Of a stretch of DNA of 64,000 nt, positions 62,632-64,000 are shown piece by piece. The notes under the pieces are model-generated. The model did no database searches. It was not told where the DNA came from and saw only the letters and a list, made by a program, of their open reading frames with translations. The DNA is from Tundrisphaera sp051175315 (GTDB lineage: Bacteria; Planctomycetota; Planctomycetia; Isosphaerales; Isosphaeraceae): the NCBI RefSeq assembly GCF_051175315.1, contig NZ_CP195100.1:3906001-3970000 (forward strand), given 5' to 3'. Position 1 is the stretch's first letter. Each line of letters starts with the position of its first letter. Position numbers and translations under genes: made by a program.

Positions 62632-63033
62632 ATGGCAATGATCTCCGGGCGAAGCCGAGGGGCGATGCCGATCATGGGACGCGATCTGGATCGCCCGATC
62701 TGGGGCTGGGACGGCCCGGTCCGCGTCGCCCTGATCGCGATCGTGGCGACGCTGGCGCTCCCGCTGGCCTGGGCCGCCCCGCAAAAGGGCGCACCCTCCC
62801 AACGGCTCCCCGCCCTCCAGGCCGATGCGAACCGGGCCCCGGAGGCGGTGCTCGGGGCGCTGCCGGGGCTGGGCCCCGCGCTGTCCCGCCGCATCGTCGA
62901 GGGGCGATCCGACGGCCCCTATGCCTCGATCGACGACCTCGATCGCCGGGTCCGGGGGATCGGGCCGGCGAAGGCGCGGGCCCTTACCCCGCACCTCCTC
63001 TTCGACCCGACCGCCGACGCCGTGACCCGCTGA
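62632..63033 (+). CDS. Small exported or membrane-anchored helix-hairpin-helix protein
   Basis: This protein has up to 133 residues; Met12 or Met15 are other possible starts, the latter with GAGGGG upstream. A hydrophobic segment (VRVALIAIVATLALPLAWAA, about 31-50) is followed by a ComEA-like helix-hairpin-helix pair: LGALPGLGPALSRRIVEG and IDDLDRRVRGIGPAKARAL. HhH motifs bind the DNA backbone without sequence preference. ComEA-type proteins capture DNA during transformation, but other short HhH proteins act in general secretion or have unknown roles. It ends 46 bases before uvrB, which may be cotranscribed. Confidence 0.82.
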   Translation: MAMISGRSRGAMPIMGRDLDRPIWGWDGPVRVALIAIVATLALPLAWAAPQKGAPSQRLPALQADANRAPEAVLGALPGLGPALSRRIVEGRSDGPYASIDDLDRRVRGIGPAKARALTPHLLFDPTADAVTR

Positions 63034-63079
63034 ACCCTGGGACCTCCGCGGGCGGGGCCCAACGCCCCGCGACTCGACC

Positions 63080-64000
63080 ATGCCCGACTTCCAGTTGGTG
63101 GCCCCCTACGAGCCGGCCGGCGACCAGCCCAAGGCGATCGAGCAGCTCACGCAGAACCTCCGCGACAAGAAGGAGCACCAGACGCTCCTCGGCGTGACCG
63201 GGTCGGGCAAGACCTTCACGATGGCCAACGTCATCGCCCGGCTCAACCGCCCCGCGCTGGTGCTGTCGCACAACAAGACGCTGGCCGCGCAGCTGTACGG
63301 GGAGTTCAAGGAGTTCTTCCCCCACAACGCCGTCCGCTACTTCGTCAGCTACTACGACTACTACCAGCCCGAAGCCTACATCCCCCAGCGCGACATCTAC
63401 ATCGAGAAGGACTCGTCGATCAACGACGAGATCGAACGCCTCCGCCTGGCCACCACCAGCGCCCTGATCGGCCGCAACGACGTGCTGGTGGTCGCCAGCG
63501 TGTCGTGCATCTACGGGCTCGGTTCGCCCGAGGATTACCGCAAGATGACCGTCCCGCTGAAGGTGGGCCAGATCATCGACCGCGACGAGATGCTGCTCCG
63601 GTTCGTCGACATCCAGTACGAGCGGAACGACATCGACTTCTCGCGCGGGAAGTTCCGGGTCCGGGGGGACGTGGTCGAGCTGTGGCCGGCCTACGAGGAG
63701 TTCGGCTTCCGGATCGAGCTGTTCGGCGACGAGATCGAAACCCTCGCCGTGATCGACCCGACCTCGGGCACGGTGACGGAGAAGAAGCAGGAGATGGCCA
63801 TCTACCCGGCCAAGCACTTCGTCCTGCCCGAGGAGCGGATCAAGGGGGCCGTCGAGGCGATCAACGAGGAGCTGGAGCAACGGCTCCAGACCTTCAAGGA
63901 GCAGGGCAAGCTCCTGGAAGCCCAGCGACTCGCGGCCCGGACCCGCTACGACATCGAGATGCTGCTGGAGGTCGGCTACTGCTCCGGCATCGAGAACTAC
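63080..64000 (+). CDS. uvrB: UvrB, excinuclease ABC subunit B, 5' part
   Basis: This gives 307 codons from ATG 63080, still open at the window end; full-length UvrB has about 670 residues. UvrB is the damage-verifying helicase-like subunit of nucleotide excision repair: it is loaded by UvrA and recruits UvrC. The N-terminus DFQLVAPYEPAGDQPKAI is conserved. Walker A is GVTGSGKT (residues 38-45). LSHNKTLAAQLYGEFKEFFP (motif Ia) and the damage-probing beta-hairpin VSYYDYYQPEAYIPQRDIYI follow. VVASVSCIYGLGSPEDY lies before the UvrA-interaction domain. The remaining helicase motifs and UvrC-binding domain are outside the window. No SOS box was recognised upstream. Confidence 0.97.
   Translation, partial: MPDFQLVAPYEPAGDQPKAIEQLTQNLRDKKEHQTLLGVTGSGKTFTMANVIARLNRPALVLSHNKTLAAQLYGEFKEFFPHNAVRYFVSYYDYYQPEAYIPQRDIYIEKDSSINDEIERLRLATTSALIGRNDVLVVASVSCIYGLGSPEDYRKMTVPLKVGQIIDRDEMLLRFVDIQYERNDIDFSRGKFRVRGDVVELWPAYEEFGFRIELFGDEIETLAVIDPTSGTVTEKKQEMAIYPAKHFVLPEERIKGAVEAINEELEQRLQTFKEQGKLLEAQRLAARTRYDIEMLLEVGYCSGIENY

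Noticed and set aside
1..64000. tRNA, rRNA, phage or integrase genes
   Set aside because: I looked for cloverleaf-like segments, integrase or transposase motifs and found none; a covariance-model scan would be needed to exclude small RNAs.

Overview
The window is 64 kb of very GC-rich, gene-dense bacterial DNA. Its gene content points to Planctomycetota, most likely the Isosphaeraceae. The evidence is three DUF1501 proteins and two DUF1549/DUF1553 cytochrome-like proteins, Tat-exported Gfo/Idh/MocA oxidoreductases, an LEPR-XLL surface protein, a CTPSR sulfatase, and a protein with the RNAALSTGPKT...SRKNALKHG start. The family assignment is inference from gene families, not from a marker gene. 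No rRNA, tRNA, CRISPR array, transposase or prophage was seen. The window opens inside an S46 peptidase gene and closes inside uvrB.

Layout. 1-3.0 kb: end of an S46 dipeptidyl-peptidase and an exported Gfo/Idh/MocA oxidoreductase, closed by a perfect 17-bp hairpin. 3.1-8.5 kb (minus strand): a glycosyltransferase operon of four GT-B enzymes, two of them tandem duplicates, plus a small coiled-coil protein, behind its own promoter. 9.0-12.8 kb (minus): apbE, an unusual DoxX protein and a second exported oxidoreductase. 13.3-15.1 kb (minus): two poorly characterised proteins. 15.3-20.7 kb (plus): a GH18 glycosidase, a sodium/solute symporter, and a serine hydrolase fused to a NamZ (GH171, DUF1343) domain. 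Together these look like a route for scavenging amino sugars or muropeptides. 21.2-25.3 kb: a 1371-residue beta-helix surface protein with internal DNA duplications. 25.5-34.6 kb: a sulfatase, a lone DUF1501 protein, then a tightly coupled operon (DUF1549/1553, DUF1501, PPC-domain protein, small alpha/beta hydrolase). 34.7-35.0 kb: a Met/Pro-repeat miniprotein. 35.0-43.2 kb (minus): a two-gene set of a 2029-residue membrane-anchored GH94 protein and a secreted glucoamylase-like protein, resembling a rearranged cyclic beta-1,2-glucan synthase without its glycosyltransferase domain. 43.5-49.5 kb: a 1992-residue multi-spanning membrane protein with a zinc ribbon. 49.6-51.6 kb: class III fructose-1,6-bisphosphatase. 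51.6-58.1 kb (minus): a complete CzcCBA/CusCBA-type heavy-metal efflux operon with a hairpin-rich leader. 58.3-62.2 kb (minus): a second DUF1549/1553 plus DUF1501 pair. 62.6-64 kb: a helix-hairpin-helix protein and uvrB.

The least explained structure is a family of three intergenic palindromic elements (12993-13145, 16417-16537, 27101-27253). Each has 34-bp terminal inverted repeats that are themselves hairpins, around a short spacer. The architecture resembles REPIN/MITE elements. Two copies share the same 85-bp core; the third has a shortened core in the opposite orientation. No mobilising gene is in the window. Domain and family names are from recognition of motifs by eye; no database search was run.
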